Assembly: GCA_900541915.1 (NCBI GenBank) | Contig: UQLS01000005.1 | Span: forward strand, 1-64,000 | Length of the DNA stretch: 64,000 bases | Source of the DNA: an uncultured Phascolarctobacterium sp. | GTDB lineage: Bacteria > Bacillota > Negativicutes > Acidaminococcales > Acidaminococcaceae | Direction of reading: 5' to 3' | In this document: in pieces, positions 8,298 through 15,246 of the stretch | How positions within the stretch are numbered: the first letter of the stretch is position 1 | Layout: each line of letters begins with the position of its first letter | Translations under genes and position numbers: made by a program | Notes under the pieces: model-generated | Told to the model about the DNA's origin: nothing | Databases searched by the model: none | The model's input: the letters and a program-made list of their open reading frames with translations, nothing else

Positions 8298-8996
8298 TCA
8301 GTTCCTTTCCTCCGGTGTGTGATAGAGTGACTGCAGAAGCTTTACATCTATGTCAAGCTCAGCTGCTCCGCAGGGAACACTGCCGATAACTGGTATGCCG
8401 CTGAGTGCTTCAATCATTTTTTTGTTATCCTGCTGCATGGTATCGTCAGCATCAAAGTTATTGAGAATAATGCCGCGGACAGGTATATTTTTTTGCTGCA
8501 GATAAAAGGTCGTCAGTACGCAGGCGTTAATGGAACCCAGTGCTGCATTGGCGATAACCAGGGTACCCAGTCCCAGCTCTTTGATAATATCTTCCAGCAT
8601 CAGCTTCTGCTCGTCCCAGCGGATAGGGCAGATAATGCCGCCGCTGCCTTCCATAGTTAAATAATCATAGCGGGCAAGTGCTTGCTGAAAATCTGTTTTT
8701 ATTTTGCTGATTTCCACGGGATTTCCTTCCAGCTGCGCTGCCAGGTGGGGAGAAACAGCAGTGCGGTAAATATAGGATACCAGCTGCTCCGGACGTTCCG
8801 GCAGGTTGGCGGTTCGTGCGACAAAGTCTGCATCGCCGGGAAGCAGGCCGGAGGAAGTTTCTTCTGCGCCGCTGAGTGCTGCCTTGTAGTAACCGGCATT
8901 TAAACCAGCGTCGCGCAGTTTTTTTACCAGCAGGCCGGTAACATAGGTTTTGCCGATATCGGTACCGGTGGCGGTAATGAAAAGACCTTTACTCAT
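8298..8996 (-). CDS. bioD: Dethiobiotin synthetase (BioD)
   Basis: This 232-residue ATP-dependent carboxylase closes the ureido ring of dethiobiotin. The N terminus carries the P-loop FITATGTDIGKTYVTG, and EGSGGIICPI near residue 115 is the usual family segment. The ATG at 8996 is chosen because GAAGGTG lies at a good distance before it; a GTG at 9005 falls in that ribosome site. It lies between bioY and bioA on one transcript. Confidence 0.92.
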   Translation of the reverse strand: MSKGLFITATGTDIGKTYVTGLLVKKLRDAGLNAGYYKAALSGAEETSSGLLPGDADFVARTANLPERPEQLVSYIYRTAVSPHLAAQLEGNPVEISKIKTDFQQALARYDYLTMEGSGGIICPIRWDEQKLMLEDIIKELGLGTLVIANAALGSINACVLTTFYLQQKNIPVRGIILNNFDADDTMQQDNKKMIEALSGIPVIGSVPCGAAELDIDVKLLQSLYHTPEERN

Positions 8997-9015
8997 TGTT
9001 TTCACCTTCAGATTA

Positions 9016-9579
9016 TTATTTGTTTACAACAGGAATCAGCTTTTGGCCTAAGAAGGAGGCTGCTATGCACAGCACGATGTCGCCGGGAACTGCCAGCAGA
9101 AAGCAGTACAGAAACAGCGGCCACAGGGCTATGGGCTGATTGATGACGTAATTGCCGATGATGTAATAATAAAGCATACCGCAGCCATAGACAGCGGCAA
9201 GCCCGCTGAAAGATGCTGCTAACAGACGTTTAAAGTCGGGGTGTCCGTCGCTGCTGTAAGCAATGGCTCCTGTAATCTTTGCGCCTAGCCAGAAGCCAAG
9301 CAGATAACCGAAGCTGGGATTAAAGATATAGCCCGGCCCGCCGCCGGAGGCAAAAATAGGCAGGCCTAACAGTCCCAGTGCGATATAGACCAGTACGCTG
9401 GCACCGCCAAGCTTATGGCCTAAAAGCATTCCTGCCATGGTGGTAAACAGAAATTGCAGGGTAAAGGGTACCACAGGGACGGGAATTCTGATAAAAGCTC
9501 CGATAGCGATAAGAGCGGTAAAGAAAGCCATCAAGATGAGCTGATGGGTTTTGCTGGCAGTGGTATGCGGATATTTCAT
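9016..9579 (-). CDS. bioY: Biotin transporter BioY (ECF S component)
   Basis: This 187-residue membrane protein has about six transmembrane helices and BioY signatures: IRIPVPVVPFTLQFLFTTMAG, GGPGYIFNPSFGYLLGF, and GNYVI followed by VPGDIVLCIAASFLG. BioY binds biotin and works alone or with the shared ECF energizing module (EcfA, EcfA', EcfT), which is not in this window. It is the first gene of the bioY-bioD-bioA unit. One BirA-type operator overlaps its ribosome site and another overlaps the -35, so expression should fall when biotin is plentiful. Confidence 0.92.
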   Translation of the reverse strand: MKYPHTTASKTHQLILMAFFTALIAIGAFIRIPVPVVPFTLQFLFTTMAGMLLGHKLGGASVLVYIALGLLGLPIFASGGGPGYIFNPSFGYLLGFWLGAKITGAIAYSSDGHPDFKRLLAASFSGLAAVYGCGMLYYYIIGNYVINQPIALWPLFLYCFLLAVPGDIVLCIAASFLGQKLIPVVNK

Positions 9580-9610
9580 AAGTAAACCTCTTTTATTATA
9601 TAGTTAACAT
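9580..9610. promoter_or_regulatory. BirA-type operator at the bioY ribosome site
   Basis: Half-sites AAGTAAAC (9580-9587) and GTTAACAT (9603-9610) are separated by exactly 15 bp, matching the biotin-repressor layout. The box covers the region just before the bioY start. Confidence 0.75.
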
Positions 9611-9616
9611 AAGGCA

Positions 9617-9645
9617 AGTATACGACTGTTGTATCTTATTGTCAA
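9617..9645 (-). promoter_or_regulatory. bioY promoter
   Basis: On the minus strand, TTGACA (9640-9645) and TATACT (9617-9622) are spaced 17 bp. The -35 lies inside a BirA-type box. Confidence 0.75.
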
Positions 9646-9669
9646 CCTTAAATAAAAAATAGTTTACCT
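9639..9669. promoter_or_regulatory. BirA-type operator over the bioY -35
   Basis: Half-sites TTGTCAAC (9639-9646) and GTTTACCT (9662-9669) have a 15-bp spacer. The site overlaps the bioY -35 and touches the stop codon of bioWF. Confidence 0.78.
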
Positions 9670-11561
9670 TATTTTCTGTGTTTATGGACTGCTGCACCGA
9701 TAGCTTTAGCAGCCTGTTTTAGCTCTGCATCTGTATGGGTAGACATTAATGCAGCGCGCAGGCGTGCAGTGCCTTTGGCAACAGTAGGATAACGGATGGC
9801 GGGAATGAGGATGCTCTGTTCATACAGTTCCTGAGCAATATTTAAAGCTGCAGCTTCATCACCAATAATGATGGGGATAATGGCTGTTTCAGACGCTGCT
9901 TCAACGCCTTCTTCCTGCAGGCAGCGGCAGAAGAAGCGGATATTGTGCTGCAGTCTTTGTACCATTTCCGGCTGAGCTTCCAGAAGCTGCAGGCTTTTCA
10001 GAGCTGCTCCCAAAGCAGCAGGGCATTGAGCTGTAGAGAAAATAAAGCTGCGGGCTTTATTAGCCAGATAATCGATAATAAGTCTGTCTGCACAGACAAA
10101 GCCGCCTTCAGAGCCTAAAGCTTTACTGAGCGTAACCATGGTAATATCTGCTTGGCAGCTGTAATTATAGTATTCGGCGATGCCTTTGCCGGTAGCACCG
10201 ATAACGCCGGTAGCGTGCGCTTCGTCTACCATGGTTAGAAGACCGTAGCGTTTACCCAGTTCTGTCAGCTGGGGCAGGTTGGCTATATCGCCATCCATGC
10301 TGAATACGGCGTCGCTGACTATCAGTCCTTTGCTGCAGGGGTTTTGCTGCAGCTTCTGTGCCAGGTCGGTCATATCGTTGTGTCTGTAGACTACGATTCT
10401 TGCTCCGCTGAGGCGGCAGCCATCGATAATGCTGGCGTGATTATATTCATCGCTGAAAATAATACTTTCTTTATCTGCCAGGGCGCTGATGATGCCAAGG
10501 TTAGCCATATAGCCGGTATTAAAGAGCAGAGCTGCTTCCGTATGCTTAAAACGGGCTAAGGCATTTTCCAGTTCTTCGTGCAGCTTCATGGTGCCGGTAG
10601 TAAGTCTGCTGCCGCCGCTGCCTGCGCCCCAGTCCAGAGCTGCCTTGGCGGCGGCTTCCTTTACTGCCGGTGCTGCCGCCAGATCCAGATAGCTGTTGGA
10701 GGAAAGCAGCAGCATATCTTTATTGCCCGTAGTTACGTGGCTGCTTTGCTGACTGTCCATAGTGCGCATGCTGCGGTAAAGGTTTTCCTGTTTCAGCTGC
10801 TGCAGTTTATTTTTTAGTTCTGTATGCATATTAACAGCAGCAGCAGCGGCAGGGATGCCGTCTACCAGAATCTTCTGCTTTTCCAGAAAGTCGATAGCGG
10901 TCTGCGGATTGGCCTTGCTGCTGTCGAAGATAAAGATACGGCCGCCATGTCTGTCTCCTATTGCTTTCAGCGGGCTAAGGCGTACATAACCATGCTGTTT
11001 GGAGGCAAGGTAGCCGGTAACATAATCCGGATCATCAGAAATACATATTTCAGCTACCATACCGGGAGCGTGAACAACCTTAGTTGCCAGTACCAGTGCT
11101 TCGCGGAAGTGATTTTTGCTGTTGCTGAGCACACTTTGAGCTGCGTCCATATACGTAACGCGAATACCGCGCTCCTGATCTGCTTCCAGGCGGTTGCCAG
11201 TAGCAATGTCATATAAAATAGCGCCGCGCATGGGTCTGGTATTGCGTAAAAGGTCGATAAGTACAGCAGGATTACTGATATTTAGCTGCTGCAGCATCTT
11301 ATGCATCAGAGTAAAACTTTCTTCTATGGATGCTGCCGGACTGCTGCTGACAGGCAGTGCCGGTAGGTGCAGTAATTCTTTATCTTCTACTGCTTCGATT
11401 TTAAGATTGACAAAATCTGCCTGTCCCAAAGCGTGGTGCAGAGCGCGGTCAGTAAGCTGATTAACCGCTTCCGGTACTGCTGCGGCGGGAATAATTCTTT
11501 CTGCGCCGGAAATATGACGACTGTTTTTAGAGGCGCGCATTTTGATACTGTACATGGTCAT
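9669..11561 (-). CDS. bioWF: Fused 6-carboxyhexanoate-CoA ligase / 8-amino-7-oxononanoate synthase (BioW-BioF)
   Basis: This 630-residue protein joins two biotin enzymes. Residues 1 to about 240 match BioW (pimeloyl-CoA synthetase): MRASKNSRHISGAERIIP at the start, RGIRVTYMD, and RLSPLKAIGDRHGGRIFIF. Residues from about 250 onward match BioF, the PLP-dependent alpha-oxoamine synthase: YLDLAAAP, SGGSRLTTGTMKLHEELE, DEAHATGVIG, and the PLP lysine in TLSKALGSEGG. BioW activates pimelate and BioF condenses the product with alanine to give KAPA, so the fusion could channel pimeloyl-CoA. The frame is continuous and both halves are near full length. The start follows AAAGGAG. It lies directly behind the membrane gene under the same BirA-type control. 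Confidence 0.9.
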   Translation of the reverse strand: MTMYSIKMRASKNSRHISGAERIIPAAAVPEAVNQLTDRALHHALGQADFVNLKIEAVEDKELLHLPALPVSSSPAASIEESFTLMHKMLQQLNISNPAVLIDLLRNTRPMRGAILYDIATGNRLEADQERGIRVTYMDAAQSVLSNSKNHFREALVLATKVVHAPGMVAEICISDDPDYVTGYLASKQHGYVRLSPLKAIGDRHGGRIFIFDSSKANPQTAIDFLEKQKILVDGIPAAAAAVNMHTELKNKLQQLKQENLYRSMRTMDSQQSSHVTTGNKDMLLLSSNSYLDLAAAPAVKEAAAKAALDWGAGSGGSRLTTGTMKLHEELENALARFKHTEAALLFNTGYMANLGIISALADKESIIFSDEYNHASIIDGCRLSGARIVVYRHNDMTDLAQKLQQNPCSKGLIVSDAVFSMDGDIANLPQLTELGKRYGLLTMVDEAHATGVIGATGKGIAEYYNYSCQADITMVTLSKALGSEGGFVCADRLIIDYLANKARSFIFSTAQCPAALGAALKSLQLLEAQPEMVQRLQHNIRFFCRCLQEEGVEAASETAIIPIIIGDEAAALNIAQELYEQSILIPAIRYPTVAKGTARLRAALMSTHTDAELKQAAKAIGAAVHKHRK

Positions 11562-11575
11562 TATCTGTTACTCCT

Positions 11576-12061
11576 TTACTTGGTAAGATAAAAACGCAGC
11601 ATTGGCAGGCTGTGTAAAAATTTTTTGCCGGGCAGGTAGAGCAATCCGGCCGCAATGGCAGTAAAGAGCATGCCTGGTGCTGCAGCAGTGGCTAAAAGCA
11701 GCCAGTTTACGTCTAAAATACTGCCCATGACGGCACGTGCCGCCAGTGTTCCCAACGGTCCGCTGATGATGATGGCTGGCAGTGAGCTTTGTCCCAGGAC
11801 GATAACAGCTCCAGCGATGCAGCGAAAGACCATGGCAATGATAACATTAAAAACTGTAGCAGTGCCTAAAAGCATGCCCAGCAGACTGGCAATGATACCA
11901 GCTGTAAGATAGCGTTTGAAGCCAAAATAAGCGCAGATAAGCACGGCGATAGGTGCTGATAGCTGAAACTCTCCTCCGGCGACAGGTGAAGGAAGCTTTA
12001 AACTGCCGGAAAGCAGAATCAGTACACTTAAAAAAGCAGTAAAAGTAAGTTCTCAATACAT
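11576..12061 (-). pseudogene. S-component-like membrane protein with TGA at codon 3 (possibly a precursor transporter)
   Basis: The best start is ATG at 12061, preceded by GGAGGG at ideal distance. Its third codon is TGA, after which the same frame stays open for about 158 residues to 11576. The first GTG start after the stop is at 11944 and would drop the first membrane helix. The translated body is hydrophobic with 5-6 predicted helices and contains PSPVAGGEFQLSAPIAVLI, then FGFKRYLTAGI, which resembles ECF-type S components or TrpP-like transporters. A TGG-to-TGA change would explain the pattern. The position ahead of bioWF and under BirA-type boxes suggests uptake of pimelate or a related biotin precursor; this is inference. 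It may be a true nonsense allele, a sequencing error, or a recoded or leaderless start. Confidence 0.6.
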
Positions 12062-12091
12062 AGTCAACCCTCCAAAATATTAAGTTAACAA
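12061..12091. promoter_or_regulatory. BirA-type operator at the start of the membrane gene
   Basis: Half-sites TAGTCAAC (12061-12068) and GTTAACAA (12084-12091) have a 15-bp spacer. The box overlaps the GGAGGG ribosome site and the ATG. Confidence 0.7.
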
Positions 12092-12100
12092 ATTGCTTTC

Positions 12101-12129
12101 AGTATACTCACATGTAAACTTTATGTCAA
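12101..12129 (-). promoter_or_regulatory. Promoter of the membrane gene-bioWF unit
   Basis: On the minus strand, TTGACA (12124-12129) and TATACT (12101-12106) are spaced 17 bp. The hexamers are identical to those of the bioY promoter. Confidence 0.78.
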
Positions 12130-12153
12130 CTTAAAATAAATAAAGGTTAACAA
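12123..12153. promoter_or_regulatory. BirA-type operator over the -35 of the bioWF unit
   Basis: Half-sites ATGTCAAC (12123-12130) and GTTAACAA (12146-12153) have a 15-bp spacer and cover the -35. A further lone half-site, ATGTAAAC, lies at 12112-12119. Confidence 0.78.
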
Positions 12154-12162
12154 TAAAAATAA

Positions 12163-12200
12163 AAAATACACCCTCATGCGTTAGCCTGAGAGTGTATTTA
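12163..12200 (-). terminator. Terminator after glycerate kinase
   Basis: An 11-bp stem with one mismatch (ATACACCCTCA with TGAGAGTGTAT) is followed by a T-rich run on the minus strand. Confidence 0.7.
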
Positions 12201-12212
12201 AGCGTACTGCTT

Positions 12213-13349
12213 TTATTTGCTGTGAATATGTTTCATAAAGCGCAGGATGTTTTCTACAGTTAGAGCAAGGTCGTTGCGGGCACGGCAGCGGGCTTCTTTG
12301 TAGGGCACTGCTACGCGGTTGATGCTGAAAATACCGGTTACGCCTTCGTCATAAGCAGCTTCGATATCGTCGCCTACGTCGCCGACAATAGCCAGCAGCG
12401 GGACGCCGTATTTTTTAGTACGGCGGGCAACACCGATAACAACTTTGCCGCGCAGAGACTGACTGTCTATTTTTCCTTCGCCGCTCAGTACCATGTCTGC
12501 TTCCTGCAGCAGCTCGTCAAATTGTACTGCATCAAGTACGGTTTCGATACCCATTTGCAGCGTACTGTTAAAGAATGCACACATACCGCCGCCCATGCCA
12601 CCGGCAGCGCCAGCTCCGGGAAGATTCAGAATTTCACGCTGCAGGTCACGGCTGACGATTGCAGCCATGTGAGCCAGTCCTTTATCCAGTATGGCTACAC
12701 ATTGCTCATCGGCACCTTTTTGGGGAGCAAAGACTGCAGCGGCACCGTTAGGACCGCAGAGAGGATTATCTATATCACACATGGTTATAATTGGGATGGT
12801 TTGAAGAGCGGGATGCAGAGTTGTTGTATCAATAGCTGCTATGCGGTGCAGGGTTTCGCCTACAGGAATAAAGCTATTACCTGCTGCGTCAAGAAAACGT
12901 ACACCGGCTGCAGCTGCAGCACCGCAGCCGCCGTCATTGGTAGCGCTGCCGCCGAGGCCTACGATAAGTCTTGTGCAGCCTGCTTCAGCTGCTGCAACCA
13001 TGAGCTGTCCGGCACCGTAGGTAGTTGTTTTTTCTGCATGCTTATTATCGCCGACAAGAGGCAGACCAGCTGCTGCTGCCATTTCAACAATAGCAGTTCC
13101 GTCCGGCAGCAGGCCGTAGAATCCTTCGATTGGTTCACCATAAGGCCCCTGTACGGTGACATATTCTTTCTTTCCGTCCATAGCCTGCAGAAAAGCATCT
13201 ACACTGCCTTCGCCGCCGTCAGCAACGGGGATGCAGGTAACTTCTGCCTGCGGATAGTGATTGAGGATGCTTTCTTTCATAATCTGGCAAATCTCGCCGG
13301 AGGACATAGTACCTTTGAAGGAATCGGGGATAACAATAAATTTATGCAT
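12213..13349 (-). CDS. Glycerate 2-kinase, GlxK/GarK family
   Basis: This 378-residue protein has family landmarks: DSFKGTMSSGEICQIM at the N terminus, PVADGGEGSVDAFL, GLGGSATNDGGCGAAAA near residue 130, and SGEGKIDSQSLRGKV near residue 290. Members phosphorylate D-glycerate with ATP to 2-phosphoglycerate, feeding lower glycolysis. It is downstream of a GntP-family permease on the same strand, 77 bp away, with a hairpin between them that may lower its expression. The pair likely imports and phosphorylates glycerate or a related sugar acid. The start has GGAG 8 bases upstream. Confidence 0.9.
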   Translation of the reverse strand: MHKFIVIPDSFKGTMSSGEICQIMKESILNHYPQAEVTCIPVADGGEGSVDAFLQAMDGKKEYVTVQGPYGEPIEGFYGLLPDGTAIVEMAAAAGLPLVGDNKHAEKTTTYGAGQLMVAAAEAGCTRLIVGLGGSATNDGGCGAAAAAGVRFLDAAGNSFIPVGETLHRIAAIDTTTLHPALQTIPIITMCDIDNPLCGPNGAAAVFAPQKGADEQCVAILDKGLAHMAAIVSRDLQREILNLPGAGAAGGMGGGMCAFFNSTLQMGIETVLDAVQFDELLQEADMVLSGEGKIDSQSLRGKVVIGVARRTKKYGVPLLAIVGDVGDDIEAAYDEGVTGIFSINRVAVPYKEARCRARNDLALTVENILRFMKHIHSK

Positions 13350-13376
13350 TGATTGAATCTCCTTTACAGTAAAATA

Positions 13377-13399
13377 ATGGGCGCAGGATCTGCGCCCAT
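13377..13399 (-). terminator. Intercistronic hairpin between gntP and glycerate kinase
   Basis: A 9-bp perfect stem (ATGGGCGCA/TGCGCCCAT) is followed on the minus strand by a T-rich stretch. It is probably a partial terminator or a stabilising 3' hairpin. Confidence 0.55.
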
Positions 13400-13426
13400 A
13401 AGTATATTGCGATATTCTTATTTATT

Positions 13427-14812
13427 TTAGCATACCAGAGACAGCAGGAAAATACCTACCATGGAAGATATACCAAGTACCAGGGTGCAGACGGTCTGAG
13501 TTTTGTAGCCCTGGTCAGGAGTCATTTCACCGAAGTTGGTAACAACCCAGAAATAGGAGTCGTTAGCATGGGAAACAGTCATAGCGCCTGCGCCGATAGC
13601 CATAACGGTGAGTGCTGCCATGGTCGGAGTATCGAGACCGAGTACGCCCAGCAGCGGTGCCAGAATGCCGGCAGTAGTAGTAATAGCAACGGTAGAAGAG
13701 CCCTGAGCAGTTTTGAGGATTGCTGCCAGGATGAAGGGGAAGAAGATACCGATGGTTTCCAGAATTTCAGCGTTGGCAGTAATGTAGCCTACCATACCGG
13801 AAACAGCGATGATTTTGCCGAGTACGCCGCCTGCTGCGGTTACGAACAGGATGGGGCCTACGGTTTTTAAGGTATCATTGGTCAGGTCATAGAATTCTTT
13901 CAGCTTATTAGCGCTTGCCAGCTGGTAAACACCAAATACGGTACCAACTGCCAGTGCCATGACAGGAGTACCAAGGAAGCTCAGCAGGTTAGCGATGCCG
14001 CCTTTCCAGCCTGCCATTGCAGAAATAGAACCAAGTGCCATCAGCAGGATAGGAACGATGATAGGAGCAATGGAGTTGAAGGAACCGGGCAGTTTGCCGT
14101 AAGCTTTAACCAGTTCTTCATAGGATACAGCATTTTCCTCATGAGTAGCATCATCAGCAGCCTTAACGTTTTGACCGATGTATTTAGCAAAGCAATAGCC
14201 TGCGAACAGCGGGAAAATGGATACCAGAGCGCCCATACCCATTACCAGCAGCATGTTGTTGCCGATACCCAGAGAGTTAGCAGCAGCGATAGGACCGGGA
14301 GTAGGCGGAATGAATACGTGGGAAATATACAGACCTGCGCTTAATGCTACGGACATGGTAACACTGGAAATGCGGGTGCGTTTTACCAGAGATTTACGAA
14401 TAGGGTTCAGGATAACGAAACCGGAATCACAGAAAACAGGGATGGAAACAACCCAGCCCATAAGTTCCATAGCCAGAGCAGGGCGTTTTTTGCCTACTGC
14501 TTTGATAACCATGTCAGCCAGCTTTAATGCAGCACCGGTTTTTTCCAGAATGGAGCCGATGAGTGCGCCTAAGATAATTACAATACCGATGCTGGTGAAG
14601 GTGCCGGAAAAGCCTGCGCCGATAACATTGACAATGCCTTGAACGGGCTTGCCGTCAACAACAGTGTTGACCAGAGGGATACCTGCAGTAAGACCAAGGA
14701 GCAGGGAAACACCCATGATGGATAAGAACGGATGAACTTTGTACTTGGAAATAGCGACGATCATCACGATGATAGCGATGACGAAAGCTATTATGAGGGG
14801 GAAACCTGACAT
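13427..14812 (-). CDS. GntP family sugar-acid:H+ symporter
   Basis: This 461-residue permease has about 12 hydrophobic segments. It contains the GntP-family regions SVALSAGLYISHVFIPPTPGP and AQGSSTVAITTTAGI, plus HANDSYFWVV near the C terminus. The family imports gluconate, glycerate and related acids. The neighbouring glycerate kinase makes glycerate a reasonable guess. The ATG at 14812 is preferred over 14818 because AGGAGG (14820-14825) is 7 bases away from it. Two palindromes in the 5' region suggest control by a repressor encoded elsewhere. Confidence 0.88.
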   Translation of the reverse strand: MSGFPLIIAFVIAIIVMIVAISKYKVHPFLSIMGVSLLLGLTAGIPLVNTVVDGKPVQGIVNVIGAGFSGTFTSIGIVIILGALIGSILEKTGAALKLADMVIKAVGKKRPALAMELMGWVVSIPVFCDSGFVILNPIRKSLVKRTRISSVTMSVALSAGLYISHVFIPPTPGPIAAANSLGIGNNMLLVMGMGALVSIFPLFAGYCFAKYIGQNVKAADDATHEENAVSYEELVKAYGKLPGSFNSIAPIIVPILLMALGSISAMAGWKGGIANLLSFLGTPVMALAVGTVFGVYQLASANKLKEFYDLTNDTLKTVGPILFVTAAGGVLGKIIAVSGMVGYITANAEILETIGIFFPFILAAILKTAQGSSTVAITTTAGILAPLLGVLGLDTPTMAALTVMAIGAGAMTVSHANDSYFWVVTNFGEMTPDQGYKTQTVCTLVLGISSMVGIFLLSLVC

Positions 14813-14838
14813 AAACATACCTCCTAAAATTTTTTGAC

Positions 14839-14875
14839 CGTCTTGAAGACGCTTTAGTATATACTACATATTATA
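14839..14875 (-). promoter_or_regulatory. gntP -10 region with two candidate operators
   Basis: On the minus strand, TATAAT lies at 14870-14875. The perfect 12-bp palindrome TAGTATATACTA (14855-14866) covers the expected start of transcription, and CGTCTT-G-AAGACG (14839-14851) lies just downstream. No clear -35 was found. Confidence 0.45.
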
Positions 14876-14906
14876 ACGTGCTGTGCTAAATAAGAAAAGA
14901 GGTATT

Positions 14907-15059
14907 ATGTATGTTGCATTAAAGATATTTACAGATTTTACAGGATTTTTATGCATATGCTGTTATTTATTGATGTATACTAATTTTTTAGCAGTATTTT
15001 TAACTGTAATATTTATTACATTGCTTACTTGTCAAGCTGGTATTTATATGCTATTATGA
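14907..15059 (+). CDS. Possible 50-residue membrane peptide
   Basis: An open frame of 50 codons starts at ATG 14907, 5 bases after AAAGAGG, and ends at TGA 15057-15059. The product is almost wholly hydrophobic (for example FLAVFLTVIFITLLT), with a lysine near the start and two adjacent cysteines near residue 18, so it would be one long or two short membrane helices. No homologue is recognised. AT-rich DNA often gives hydrophobic frames by chance, so this is tentative. Its 3' end overlaps the panG promoter. Confidence 0.3.
   Translation: MYVALKIFTDFTGFLCICCYLLMYTNFLAVFLTVIFITLLTCQAGIYMLL
15029..15057 (+). promoter_or_regulatory. Promoter of the pantothenate operon
   Basis: TTGTCA (15029-15034) and TATTAT (15052-15057) are spaced 17 bp. 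Transcription would begin near 15064, giving a leader of about 180 nt before panG. Confidence 0.7.
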
Positions 15060-15063
15060 TAGC

Positions 15064-15222
15064 GTAAAATTTGGCTTTGAGCATTATCCCGCAGGGAAAT
15101 GTATCAGGCAAGCCGGGTTTTACAGTACAAAATTTGTCAATAATCGCTTGGATCTTAATCAGACCGGGACGAGACGCAATAAGAATCTTTATGCGCATTC
15201 CGTGTCGGAATGCGCTTTTTTA
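15064..15222 (+). promoter_or_regulatory. Structured leader with terminator before panG (candidate riboswitch or attenuator)
   Basis: The leader contains a closing helix (GTAAAA at 15064-15069 with TTTTAC) enclosing a GGCTT/AAGCC stem and a CCC-GCA-GGG hairpin. A second hairpin in the 15150-15190 region has a GATCTTA arm pairing with TAAGAATC. It ends in a perfect 10-bp terminator, GCGCATTCCG/CGGAATGCGC (15193-15215), plus T6. The coding region starts only after the terminator. This is the layout of transcription attenuation. I cannot match it to a known class; the pan motif known upstream of panB/C/D genes is the obvious candidate. Confidence 0.55.
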
Positions 15223-15246
15223 TTGTTCCGGCGGAAAGGAGAGCAA

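Noticed and set aside
11847..12056. TTG-started frame at the head of the membrane gene
   Set aside because: It reads basic, Cys-rich nonsense, while the frame from ATG 12061 continues into the hydrophobic protein. It is treated as the wrong frame.
15148..15246. N-terminal extension of panG
   Set aside because: It would be translated through the leader terminator and has no ribosome site; the Rossmann motif starts at 15247.
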